Shown piece after piece: positions 15,611 through 23,070 of a stretch of 64,000 bases of DNA. A program made the position numbers and the translations under genes. The notes under the pieces were generated by a model. That model worked only from the letters and a program-made list of their open reading frames with translations, was not told the DNA's origin and ran no database searches. Origin of the DNA: Corallococcus coralloides DSM 2259 (GTDB lineage Bacteria; Myxococcota; Myxococcia; Myxococcales; Myxococcaceae); the NCBI RefSeq assembly GCF_000255295.1, contig NC_017030.1:744001-808000 (forward strand), in the 5' to 3' direction. Each line of letters opens with the position of its first letter. Position 1 is the first letter of the stretch.

Positions 15611-17329
15611 TCAGGGCGTTCCGGCGTCGACGAAGGTGCAGTCGATGGATTCCCGAGAGACACCTACAACGCCGGCATCAAGTTCGCTGATGCCACCCGG
15701 TCCTCCAGGACCAATTTTCGCATCGAACGGTTGTGACCTGACGATGGTCGAGCTGACACACCACGTGCCGACCGAAGGCCCTCCTCCGCCACCTCCTCCG
15801 GCACCTCCCTTGCCACCCTGACCACCACTGCCTCCCTGACCCCCGACGCCGCTTTCGATGATGACGTCGTTGGGAGCAACGGTGGTGGTCTCTTTGGCGC
15901 CCGCTCCACCCACGCCGCCCTGCCCACCCTGGCCACCCACTCCTCCAGGGCCACCCATTCCTCCTTGGCCGCCGCCGTGGACGATGAGCTTCAACTCCCG
16001 TCCGATGATGACTTGTGAGTTGCGGGTCAGGAGGCCAATGGAAGCTCCACCGCCTCCACCACCTGTGCCTCCTGTTCCGCCACAGCCACCACCGCCGCCG
16101 CCGCCACCGCCACCAGCGATGGGCTTCTTGATCGCGGGGTTGTTCTCTTTGCAGGCTCCTCCCCCGCCACCGCCGCCTCCTCCATGTCCAGGCAGGCCGG
16201 TTTCGCCTGTGCCCCCTTGCTGGTCTGGCTCCCAGAGAACATCGGCGGCGCGGATGCGCCCCATCCCTTCACCAGGGCGCCCTTCGGCCCCGGTGTCACC
16301 CATGAGACCGTTGCTGCCGACTCCGCCGTCGCCGGCATCGCAGCGGCAGACCCTGTTCAGGCACACCTTATCAACCTCTGCTGAAGGTCCAGCCGTGCCC
16401 CCCGTTGTATTGGGCTGGCCAGGGCTGCCGGCGCTGCCTTCACCGTTGGATGCCCCAACGCCTCCGAATCCTCCCGAAAAGCCATCGCCGCATTGGGGTT
16501 TGCCATCCGAGCCACCAATGAACAGGCCCGCGTCCGCATTGGGGCCTGCGCCTCCGTTGCCTCCATCCAGCCCCGAGTTCCCTGGTTGTCCGCCGACACC
16601 CGGTGCACCGCGACCGGACTCAAGGACCATGTCGTGCAAGCTGAGTTCTCGGACGTTCAGGGCACGGAGCGCGATGGAGGGCTGTCCGGCCTCAGTGGCA
16701 TCCAGGGACTTGATGTGGAAAGAGTCCAGGACGACTCGTTCGTCTTGCGCGCTGACGTCACGTACGAGGAATGCCTGCGTGCCGCCATTGAAGCGGGTGG
16801 TTGTTCCGCCATCCAGGAACCGGTCCCAATAGGGGTTCCCGTTCTTGCGCCACGTGTATCCGCCGTAGAGCGAAACGGGCATGTCCACCACGGGGGCGGG
16901 CTCGTTGTACGTGCCGGTGCCCAGGTACACGATGTCGCGCCCCGTGCCACCGTCGCGGATCTCCCGGAGAGCCCGGTCCAAGGTCTTGAACGGCTTCTCT
17001 CGGGTCCCGTCGTTGTCGTCCTGGCCGCCCTCTGGATCCACGAAGTAGCCAGCGTCCGCGACACCGTCGATGCCGTCGCAGTCGTTGTCGAAGCCCATCA
17101 GGTCGGGGTAGTCCGTTCCCCCATCGCCGCACTCAGGAGGCGTCAGGTCTCCGGCATCCACACCGGAGTCCGTGCCGCCATCGGTCCCGGCATCCGCGGT
17201 CGTCTGCGGTCCGCAGCGACCTTCGCCCTGACAGTTTTCATAGGCCGCTTGGAAATCACTGCAGCCACCCACGCTGAGCACCGCACCGAACACCGCGCCC
17301 AGCGCGCCGACCTTCCAGAGGTTCCGCAT
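15611..17329 (-). CDS. Glycine-rich collagen-like lipoprotein with beta-helix-type region
   Basis: The 572-residue protein has a lipoprotein signal (MRNLWKVGALGAVFGAVLSV, then GGC). Mature residues first hold an Asp/Gly/Thr-rich linker (TDAGTDGGTDSGVDAG) and an FDNDCDG calcium-binding-like motif. A DUF1565/parallel-beta-helix-like section follows (GTREKPFKTLDRALREI, IVYLGTGTYNEPAPV). The C-terminal half is packed with Gly-Gly-X and Gly-X-Y repeats, including two poly-glycine runs, interrupted by Cys-containing segments (CKENN, CLNRVCRCDAG). It is likely exposed on the cell surface. The ATG at 17329 directly follows the signal logic; a GTG at 17347 overlaps the upstream stop. It is transcribed after the 17344-18312 gene. 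Confidence 0.85.
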   Translation of the reverse strand: MRNLWKVGALGAVFGAVLSVGGCSDFQAAYENCQGEGRCGPQTTADAGTDGGTDSGVDAGDLTPPECGDGGTDYPDLMGFDNDCDGIDGVADAGYFVDPEGGQDDNDGTREKPFKTLDRALREIRDGGTGRDIVYLGTGTYNEPAPVVDMPVSLYGGYTWRKNGNPYWDRFLDGGTTTRFNGGTQAFLVRDVSAQDERVVLDSFHIKSLDATEAGQPSIALRALNVRELSLHDMVLESGRGAPGVGGQPGNSGLDGGNGGAGPNADAGLFIGGSDGKPQCGDGFSGGFGGVGASNGEGSAGSPGQPNTTGGTAGPSAEVDKVCLNRVCRCDAGDGGVGSNGLMGDTGAEGRPGEGMGRIRAADVLWEPDQQGGTGETGLPGHGGGGGGGGGACKENNPAIKKPIAGGGGGGGGGGCGGTGGTGGGGGGASIGLLTRNSQVIIGRELKLIVHGGGQGGMGGPGGVGGQGGQGGVGGAGAKETTTVAPNDVIIESGVGGQGGSGGQGGKGGAGGGGGGGPSVGTWCVSSTIVRSQPFDAKIGPGGPGGISELDAGVVGVSRESIDCTFVDAGTP

Positions 17330-17343
17330 GGCTTTCCCCGTGC

Positions 17344-18312
17344 TCACTGCCACGTCCCGGCGAAGCTCAAACCACCACCCTGCGGCGTGAGCGTCACGGA
17401 CGGCTGAACGTTCGTCTGCTTCACCGGCAGGAAGTACATCAGCGCGCCCGCCGCGATGGCCGCCGCGCCCACCCCGATCCCCACCACGCCCATCGTCTGC
17501 GAGCGCTTGCCGGAGTCGCGCACCTGCTCCGCTTCCGCCAGCGTCGGGAACTCGTTGTTGTTCAGGTCGTTGAGCTTCCCGCGCGACTGCACGAAGAACA
17601 CCGTCCCCACGCCCGCGAGCACCACGCCGCCCGCCGCGGGCACCCAGGCCCACTTGCGGCGTCCCGGCGTCTCCACCGTCGGCGTGTCACTCAGGCCCAG
17701 GTCCGTGGGCGGCTGCACGCCCGGCGTCAGGTCCGGCCCCGGCACCGGCTGCTTCTCCCCCGGCGTCACGTTGGGCGTCTGCTGCGCCACGGGCGGCGTC
17801 ACCGGCGGCGCCACCGGCTCCGGACGCAGCACCCGCAGCGTGCGCGGCACCACCACGTCCAGCGACTTGTTGAGCGCGTCCAGCACCTGGTCCTCGCTCA
17901 CGCCAGGGACCGACTCCTCGACGAGCGGCGCGCCGTCCTGCGCCGTGTACACGCGCACGCCCGCCTTGTACGCGTTCAGGTACGGACCAATCTCCGTCAC
18001 CATCACCACGTCCGTCTTCGCCGCCATACCCAGCGACGCGATGCAGGACGGCTGCGTGCGGTTGCAGCGCATCATCGCCGTGCGCTTCTTCTTCGGCAGC
18101 GTGCGCGTCACGTCCTCCACGCGGATCACCTCCAGGCCTCGGGCCTTGAGCTGCTCGGCCACGTGCTCCTGGGCGGTTCCAACGAGGTAGCGCGGCGTTC
18201 CCCGCGTCACGTCCGTGGGCGCCAGCAACACGGTGACGGGTTTCGCGGAGGAGGTTGGTGCGGGCGCCTGGGCGACCACCAGGGTGAGCGCGGCGAGGAA
18301 GGGGATCAACAC
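17344..18312 (-). CDS. Exported envelope protein with two C-terminal membrane helices
   Basis: This 322-residue protein has an N-terminal export signal (VLIPFLAALTLVVAQAPA). Residues of about 30-165 form an alpha/beta domain (KPVTVLLAPTDVTRGTPRYL ... LKARGLEVIRVEDV) with two cysteines in MRCNRTQPSCIAS. This part resembles the N-domain of proteins that sum up subunit status, but I do not recognise a family. A Pro/Val/Thr linker follows, then two hydrophobic helices (WVPAAGGVVLAGVGTVFFV and GVVGIGVGAAAIAAGALMYF). The GTG at 18312 was chosen because it begins the signal peptide. Its stop overlaps a possible GTG of the collagen-like lipoprotein gene, so these are probably one operon. Confidence 0.75.
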   Translation of the reverse strand: MLIPFLAALTLVVAQAPAPTSSAKPVTVLLAPTDVTRGTPRYLVGTAQEHVAEQLKARGLEVIRVEDVTRTLPKKKRTAMMRCNRTQPSCIASLGMAAKTDVVMVTEIGPYLNAYKAGVRVYTAQDGAPLVEESVPGVSEDQVLDALNKSLDVVVPRTLRVLRPEPVAPPVTPPVAQQTPNVTPGEKQPVPGPDLTPGVQPPTDLGLSDTPTVETPGRRKWAWVPAAGGVVLAGVGTVFFVQSRGKLNDLNNNEFPTLAEAEQVRDSGKRSQTMGVVGIGVGAAAIAAGALMYFLPVKQTNVQPSVTLTPQGGGLSFAGTWQ

Positions 18313-18490
18313 GGGAGCACTTTCTCCCTGACCCGCCCTCCTCGCAAGGTCAGGATTCGCGGAGGGGCGTGGTGGGACAGGGCCCCACCCACCCGGGGGC
18401 GACACCGGTGTCCGGCGCCGGGCTCCCCGCGTGGATGTTTCACGTTGTCGCGGCCCGGGAAACCCGGAAGGGCTCCCGCGCCGTCGGAGG

Positions 18491-20206
18491 CTACCGGCGC
18501 GGACGCTCCGGCGCCGGGCGGATCTGCGTCTTCTCAGACGTGTTCAGCTCCGTCTTCGGCCGGTCGTCGTCCTCGTCCTCATCGTCGTCCGAGGGCGGTG
18601 GCGGCGGACCCGGCGGACGGCGCGTGGGCGTGGCACCCGCGCGCAGCGTGTTGGACGGCGGAGCGGGACGCGCGGGGGCCGGCGGCGGACGGCGCGGCGG
18701 CGGCGTGTTGCGCGCGGGGGGCGCCTCCGCGAGCAGGTCCTCGGACACCTGCACCAGCGGCTCGGACGCGGGCGTCGCGCGGGTGTCCTCCTGCTCCGCG
18801 AACGGGTTGCGCGTGGGCGGCGGCGTCTTGTCGTCGTCCTGCGGCGGCGGGCGCGGCGGCAGCGAGGGGCGCAGCGCCGGGGCGGCCTTCGCGGGAGGCG
18901 GAGGCGCGGCGGGCTTGGGCGGGGTCGCCGCCGGCTTGGGGCCGCCGACCGGGCCGTCCGGGGCCGCGTTGCGGAGCACCTGCTCGAACTTCGCCCAGTC
19001 CTCCTTGAAGTGCGCCGGGTCCGGCAGCCCCTGCTCGCGGTGCTTCAGGGACGGGGCCCAGCGCAGGGCGTACGCCTCGCCCACGTGGAAGCTGGGCGGG
19101 GGCGGCACGCCGTAGGTGGCCGGGTCGAAGAAGGCGTCGTCCAGGTCGTCGAAGCCGTACGCGCGCGCCTTCTGGATGAAGTTGGGGATGATGCCGGTGG
19201 GCGCGTGGTAGCCCAGGATGTTCTCGTGCTCGTCCTTGGCGACGGGCGTGAAGACGAAGATGTCCTGGGTGCGGTACTCGCCCTTCTCGTTGAGGGGCAG
19301 CACCTCCGACAGGGCAATCGTCTTGCGGCTGCCGTCGTGGAGGCGCTCGCAGCAGATGATGAAGTTGATGGCGCTGGCCACCTGGGCGCGCACCGCGACC
19401 ATGGGCAATTCCACGGACGACATGAGGCACAGGGATTCAATGCGGCGCAGCGTGTCCGTGGGCGTGTTCGCGTGCGTGGTGGCCAGCGAGCCGCCGTGGC
19501 CGGTGTTCATGGCCTGCATGAGGTGGAAGGCCTCGCCGCCGCGCACCTCGCCCACCACGATGCGGTCGGGGCGCAGACGCAGCGCGGAGTGCAGCAGGTC
19601 TCCCATGTCCACGGCGCCCTTGCCGAACTTGTCGGCGGGGCGGGATTCGAAGGCCACGATGTGGGACTGGTTGAGCTGGAGCTCGGCGGAGTCCTCGATG
19701 GTGAGGATGCGCTCTTCGTCCGGGATGAGGGACGAGACGATGTTGAGCAGCGTCGTCTTTCCGGAGCCCGTGCCGCCGGCCACCAGCATGTTGAGCTTGG
19801 TGGCGATGCCGGCCTCGATGAGGCGCGCCATGGGCTTGGTCAGCGACTTGAACTTCAACAGCGAGTCGATGGTCAGCTTGTCCTTGAAGAACTTGCGGAT
19901 GGAGATGGTGGTGCCGTTGCGCGCGATGGGCGGAATCACCACGTGGATGCGGCTGCCGTCGGGCAGGCGCGCGTCCAGGCGGGGGCGCTCCTCGGACAGG
20001 GGGCGGCCCACGAACTGGGCCATGTTGCGCGCGGCGCCCAGCAGACCTTCATCGGAGAAGGAGGCATCCGTCTTGATCAGCCGGCCCTTGCGTTCGATCC
20101 ACACGTCGGTGGGGCCGTTGATCATGATTTCCGACACCGACTCGTCGTCCAGGTAGGGGAGGACGGGCTTGAGGAAGGCGCGGAGCGACTCGGTGTACAT
20201 CGTCAT
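18491..20206 (-). CDS. CpaF/TadA-family secretion ATPase with long C-terminal extension
   Basis: CpaF-type ATPases power assembly of Flp/Tad pili or related type II/IV systems. The 571-residue product has the N-terminal domain (about 1-110), Walker A GGTGSGKTT at 144-152, the Asp box (ILTIEDSAELQL), Walker B (RIVVGEVRGGEA) and the His box (HGGSLATTHANTP). The core ends near residue 400. It is followed by about 170 residues rich in Pro, Ala and charged residues (PPRPPPQDDDKTPPP, DDDEDEDDDRPKTE) that the family normally lacks. No pilin, tadB/C or secretin gene is adjacent, so the ATPase is an orphan here. The ATG at 20206 starts MTMYTESLRAFLKP; upstream sequence in frame is unconvincing. Confidence 0.93.
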   Translation of the reverse strand: MTMYTESLRAFLKPVLPYLDDESVSEIMINGPTDVWIERKGRLIKTDASFSDEGLLGAARNMAQFVGRPLSEERPRLDARLPDGSRIHVVIPPIARNGTTISIRKFFKDKLTIDSLLKFKSLTKPMARLIEAGIATKLNMLVAGGTGSGKTTLLNIVSSLIPDEERILTIEDSAELQLNQSHIVAFESRPADKFGKGAVDMGDLLHSALRLRPDRIVVGEVRGGEAFHLMQAMNTGHGGSLATTHANTPTDTLRRIESLCLMSSVELPMVAVRAQVASAINFIICCERLHDGSRKTIALSEVLPLNEKGEYRTQDIFVFTPVAKDEHENILGYHAPTGIIPNFIQKARAYGFDDLDDAFFDPATYGVPPPPSFHVGEAYALRWAPSLKHREQGLPDPAHFKEDWAKFEQVLRNAAPDGPVGGPKPAATPPKPAAPPPPAKAAPALRPSLPPRPPPQDDDKTPPPTRNPFAEQEDTRATPASEPLVQVSEDLLAEAPPARNTPPPRRPPPAPARPAPPSNTLRAGATPTRRPPGPPPPPSDDDEDEDDDRPKTELNTSEKTQIRPAPERPRR

Positions 20207-20349
20207 GGCGGGCGCAAGGCTAGCGCGCTCCGGCCCGGGCCCCAAGCTCCCGCCTTGAGTGCCTGCTCGCTTTCCGATGCGGCGTTCCGGCACGATGCCG
20301 CCCGGGGACGGTCATCCGCCCTCCATTGCCGAGGAAGGGGTGCCAGCCC

Positions 20350-21102
20350 ATGCGCGGTCCCTGGTGGTGCTGCCTGGTGTGCTGGCTTGGGGGCTGCGCG
20401 TCCTCCACCGTGCTCGACCCGGACCTCGTGCGACCCGAGCCCGGGGCTCCCTTCCTGGAGGAAATCCCAGGTCCCCTGCTGGGGCCGTTCGAGTCGGCAT
20501 CGGATGCGCTCCTGGCCGCGTGCGGAAAGATTCTCTCGAAGCCCCACGCCAGCGCGGGCCGTCCGGATCATCCCAGCTTCAGCACCCACTGGCGCGTCTC
20601 CAGCGAGTACTGCGCATGGCTGTACTACACGCCGGAGCATCAGTACGCCGTCAGCCGGCTCACCGACCAGTCGAAGGTCGATCCCGCTCAGCGGAGCAAG
20701 AGTTGCCTGTTGCCCTCCAAGGTCGCGGATGCGCGCTATCCCGCCGACTCGATCCGCTACATCTACGCCCTCCACAACCATCCCTATGGCAGTGCGCTGT
20801 CCTCGAATGACCTGCGCTTCATCGTCTCCGAAGGACGGGTGCACGGCTTCGAGACCGAAACAAAGGGCGGACGTGTGAGGCTCTCCATCGTCGCGTTCTT
20901 CTCCAATGCGATGGAGCCCGCGTCGTGTGACGGCTTCCACCAGTACATTCCCCTCACGGGTCAGTTGCTGAAGTGGACACGCACCGCATCGGCGGGATGG
21001 CAATGCGAGCAGACGGGGCGCGTCACATGGCACGATGCGGACGCATTGGATTTCACCCTCCAGAAACTCCAGGGCCCCTGTTTGAGAGGGGCGGGACCAT
21101 GA
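20350..21102 (+). CDS. Lipoprotein with JAB/DUF4329-like metal-binding motif
   Basis: This 250-residue protein starts with a short lipoprotein signal (MRGPWWCCLVCWLGGC, acylated Cys16). The mature domain holds HNHPYGSALSSNDL (His142, His144, Ser151, Asp154), following a hydrophobic strand (SIRYIYAL). That is close to the H-x-H-P ... S-x-x-D zinc site of JAB/RadC/DUF4329-type hydrolase folds, with one residue less between His and Ser than in JAMM peptidases. A second domain follows (VRLSIVAFFSN), with cysteines that could form disulfides outside the cytoplasm. An AAGGGG ribosome-binding site supports the ATG at 20350. The stop overlaps the next gene's start (ATGA). Periplasmic or surface hydrolase is a guess. 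Confidence 0.7.
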   Translation: MRGPWWCCLVCWLGGCASSTVLDPDLVRPEPGAPFLEEIPGPLLGPFESASDALLAACGKILSKPHASAGRPDHPSFSTHWRVSSEYCAWLYYTPEHQYAVSRLTDQSKVDPAQRSKSCLLPSKVADARYPADSIRYIYALHNHPYGSALSSNDLRFIVSEGRVHGFETETKGGRVRLSIVAFFSNAMEPASCDGFHQYIPLTGQLLKWTRTASAGWQCEQTGRVTWHDADALDFTLQKLQGPCLRGAGP

Positions 21103-21665
21103 AACGGCTGCTGCTCGTAGGCGCGGTCCTGTTCGCCGGGTGCATGCGACGCGAGGCGAGTCCACCCGATTCGCTGGCGTCGGAGGACCGCTCCATCGTC
21201 TTCCCGGAGATGTTCGCGCGAGAGGCGCTGACCGTCGGGGCGCCGGGGCAGCCGTACTCACTGGAGGGCAGCCTGCTTCGGGCCATGGTCGTGGCGGCCG
21301 ATGACTTCCTTCCCCGTCAGCAGGAGGGACGTTCCTGCTGGAGCAGGAGGGAGGCGCATCGCTTCCGGCTCCTCCGTGAACGAGACATCGTCTTCATTCG
21401 CATGGACCTGGACCCGCGTGCCTGTGAGCCCGGCGGGCTGCTGCTGGACGGAGGCGCCACCTACGCGGTCCGACTGTCGGACGGACGCATCCTGCGGCGG
21501 CTCCATGATGGCGAGCCGGATGGACCGCTCATCCCTGGCGGCACCGATGCGGGGGTGCCCACCGGCCCTTCGGACCCGTCCATCTCCGTGGGAGACACCT
21601 CCTGGGGTGAGCCGCAGCCCTCGTTTCCATCCCAATGGCTGGACGCCGGAAGCCCCCATCCCTAA
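21099..21665 (+). CDS. Small lipoprotein coupled to the JAB-like lipoprotein
   Basis: The 188-residue product has a short lipoprotein signal (MKRLLLVGAVLFAGC). The mature domain contains an Arg-rich stretch with cysteines (RSCWSRREAHRFRLLRERD) and a beta-rich part (DIVFIRMDLDPRACEPGG), then an Asp/Gly/Pro-rich low-complexity tail. No family was recognised. Its ATG overlaps the stop of the preceding gene, so translation is coupled and the pair probably acts together at the envelope, perhaps as an enzyme with a dedicated partner. Confidence 0.75.
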   Translation: MKRLLLVGAVLFAGCMRREASPPDSLASEDRSIVFPEMFAREALTVGAPGQPYSLEGSLLRAMVVAADDFLPRQQEGRSCWSRREAHRFRLLRERDIVFIRMDLDPRACEPGGLLLDGGATYAVRLSDGRILRRLHDGEPDGPLIPGGTDAGVPTGPSDPSISVGDTSWGEPQPSFPSQWLDAGSPHP

Positions 21666-21721
21666 GCGGGCCGCCTCAGAACGCGCGCGCTGGTCTAGGG
21701 TGCAGCCCTGGGAGGGACACA

Positions 21722-22402
21722 ATGAGCCTGGCGGACGGGTTGCCCGAGGATTGGAAGGAAGTACTGCATGACGCCATCCACGCTCCGTCGTTCAAGGAGC
21801 TGGAGAAGTTCGTGCGCAAGGAGCGCCAGGAACACACCGTGTTCCCTTCGGAGGACGACCTGTTCTCCGCGTTCCGCTTCACGCCCTACGCGGACGTGCG
21901 CGTGCTGCTCCTGGGCCAGGACCCCTACCACGGCCCGGGACAGGCCCATGGCCTCGCCTTCTCCGTGCAGCCCGGCGTGCCTCCTCCGCCCTCGCTCGTG
22001 AACATGTTCAAGGAGCTCCAGAGCGACGTGGGCGCGCCGAAGCCTCGCGATGGGTCGCTCATCCCCTGGGCGAAGCAGGGCGTGTTCCTGCTCAACACCG
22101 TGCTCACCGTGCGCCAGGCCTCCCCCAACAGCCACGCGAAGCACGGCTGGGAGCCCTTCACCGACGCCGTCATCCGCGCCGTCAGCGCCAAGGAGGACCC
22201 CGTCGTCTTCCTGCTCTGGGGCAAGCCCGCGCAGAAGAAGAAGGCCCTCATCGACGCGAAGCGCCACATCGTCCTGGAGGGCGTGCACCCCTCGCCGCTG
22301 TCCGCCAGCAAGGGGTTCTTCGGCAGCAAGCCGTACAGCACCACCAACGCCGCGCTGAAGAAGCACGGCCAGCACACCATCGACTGGGAGCTGCCCTCGT
22401 AG
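21722..22402 (+). CDS. ung: Uracil-DNA glycosylase
   Basis: Ung removes uracil from DNA as the first step of base excision repair. The 226-residue length is normal for family 1. The water-activating motif GQDPYHGPGQAHGLAFSV is present, with Asp67 as the catalytic residue. The leucine-insertion motif HPSPLSA is near the C-terminus, with FLLNTVLTV and LLWG in between. The start ATG at 21722 follows GGGAGG at good spacing. A TAGGGT hexamer about 20 nt upstream could be its -10 element. It is followed after 38 bp by an unrelated membrane-protein operon. Confidence 0.97.
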   Translation: MSLADGLPEDWKEVLHDAIHAPSFKELEKFVRKERQEHTVFPSEDDLFSAFRFTPYADVRVLLLGQDPYHGPGQAHGLAFSVQPGVPPPPSLVNMFKELQSDVGAPKPRDGSLIPWAKQGVFLLNTVLTVRQASPNSHAKHGWEPFTDAVIRAVSAKEDPVVFLLWGKPAQKKKALIDAKRHIVLEGVHPSPLSASKGFFGSKPYSTTNAALKKHGQHTIDWELPS

Positions 22403-22423
22403 GAGCGTGTCGCGTGGGTTGGC

Positions 22424-22429
22424 TATAGT
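22424..22429 (+). promoter_or_regulatory. Putative -10 hexamer (TATAGT) for the TPM/Tim44 operon
   Basis: TATAGT ends 11 nt before the ATG at 22441 with no Shine-Dalgarno sequence between. The transcript leader would be only a few nucleotides. No consensus -35 is visible at the expected position. Confidence 0.4.
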
Positions 22430-22440
22430 GCCCGCCCACG

Positions 22441-23070
22441 ATGGCCACGACCTTCCTCGAAGACGCCGCACGCACGCAGGCCGCCGAAGCCGTCGCGGCC
22501 ATTGAGTCCCAGACCGCCGCGGAGGTCGTGGTGTCCGTGCGCCGCGCCTCCGGCGACTACGCCCACACCGATGCACGGCTGGGCGCGGCCGTCGCCTTCG
22601 TCATGTTGCTGGTCCTCCTGTTCATCCCGCAGGAGGTCCACCTCTTCGCCTTCCCGCCCGTCGTGCTCCTCTCCTACGCCGCGGGCGTGATGGGGGGCCG
22701 CCTGCTGCCGTCGCTGCGCCGCGCGCTCACCCCGCGCAAGCTCCAGGAGGACTCCGTGCGCACCGCCGCGAAGGCCGCCTTCACGGAGCTGGGCGTTTCG
22801 CACACGTCGCGCCGCACCGGCATCCTGGTGTTCGTCTCCCTCTTCGAGCGCCGCGTGGAGGTCGTCACCGACTACGGCGTGGACACCTCGCTCATGGGCG
22901 CCGAGTGGCAGGAAGCGCTCACGCAGCTGTCCGCCGCGCTGTCCGCGTCCCCCGCGCCCGAGCCCTTCTTCCAGGCCCTGCGCCGCGTCCAGGCACCGCT
23001 TTCGCGCGTGCTGCCCCGCCTGGAGGATGACGTGAACGAACTGCCGGACATGCCCGGAGCCGTGGCGTGA
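22441..23070 (+). CDS. TPM-domain (DUF477) membrane protein
   Basis: This 209-residue protein carries two adjacent hydrophobic helices (AVAFVMLLVLLFIP and LFAFPPVVLLSYAAGVMGG, about residues 52-85) preceded by a helical segment (AAEAVAAIESQTAAEVVVSV). The C-terminal half resembles TPM/DUF477 domains (TGILVFVSLFERRVEVVTDYGVD). Proteins with this domain are found in membrane-associated complexes, including photosystem II repair in plants, but bacterial roles are poorly known. Its stop overlaps a GTG start of the next gene (GTGA), so the two are translationally coupled. Confidence 0.85.
   Translation: MATTFLEDAARTQAAEAVAAIESQTAAEVVVSVRRASGDYAHTDARLGAAVAFVMLLVLLFIPQEVHLFAFPPVVLLSYAAGVMGGRLLPSLRRALTPRKLQEDSVRTAAKAAFTELGVSHTSRRTGILVFVSLFERRVEVVTDYGVDTSLMGAEWQEALTQLSAALSASPAPEPFFQALRRVQAPLSRVLPRLEDDVNELPDMPGAVA

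Noticed and set aside
15840-16230. Repetitive region considered as CRISPR or satellite DNA
   Set aside because: The repeats are codon-level Gly-X-Y units inside the collagen-like gene and not evenly spaced direct repeats with unique spacers.
18431-20878. Long plus-strand frame opposite the CpaF gene
   Set aside because: It is Arg/Gly/Val low-complexity antisense to the ATPase and crosses the divergent promoter region.
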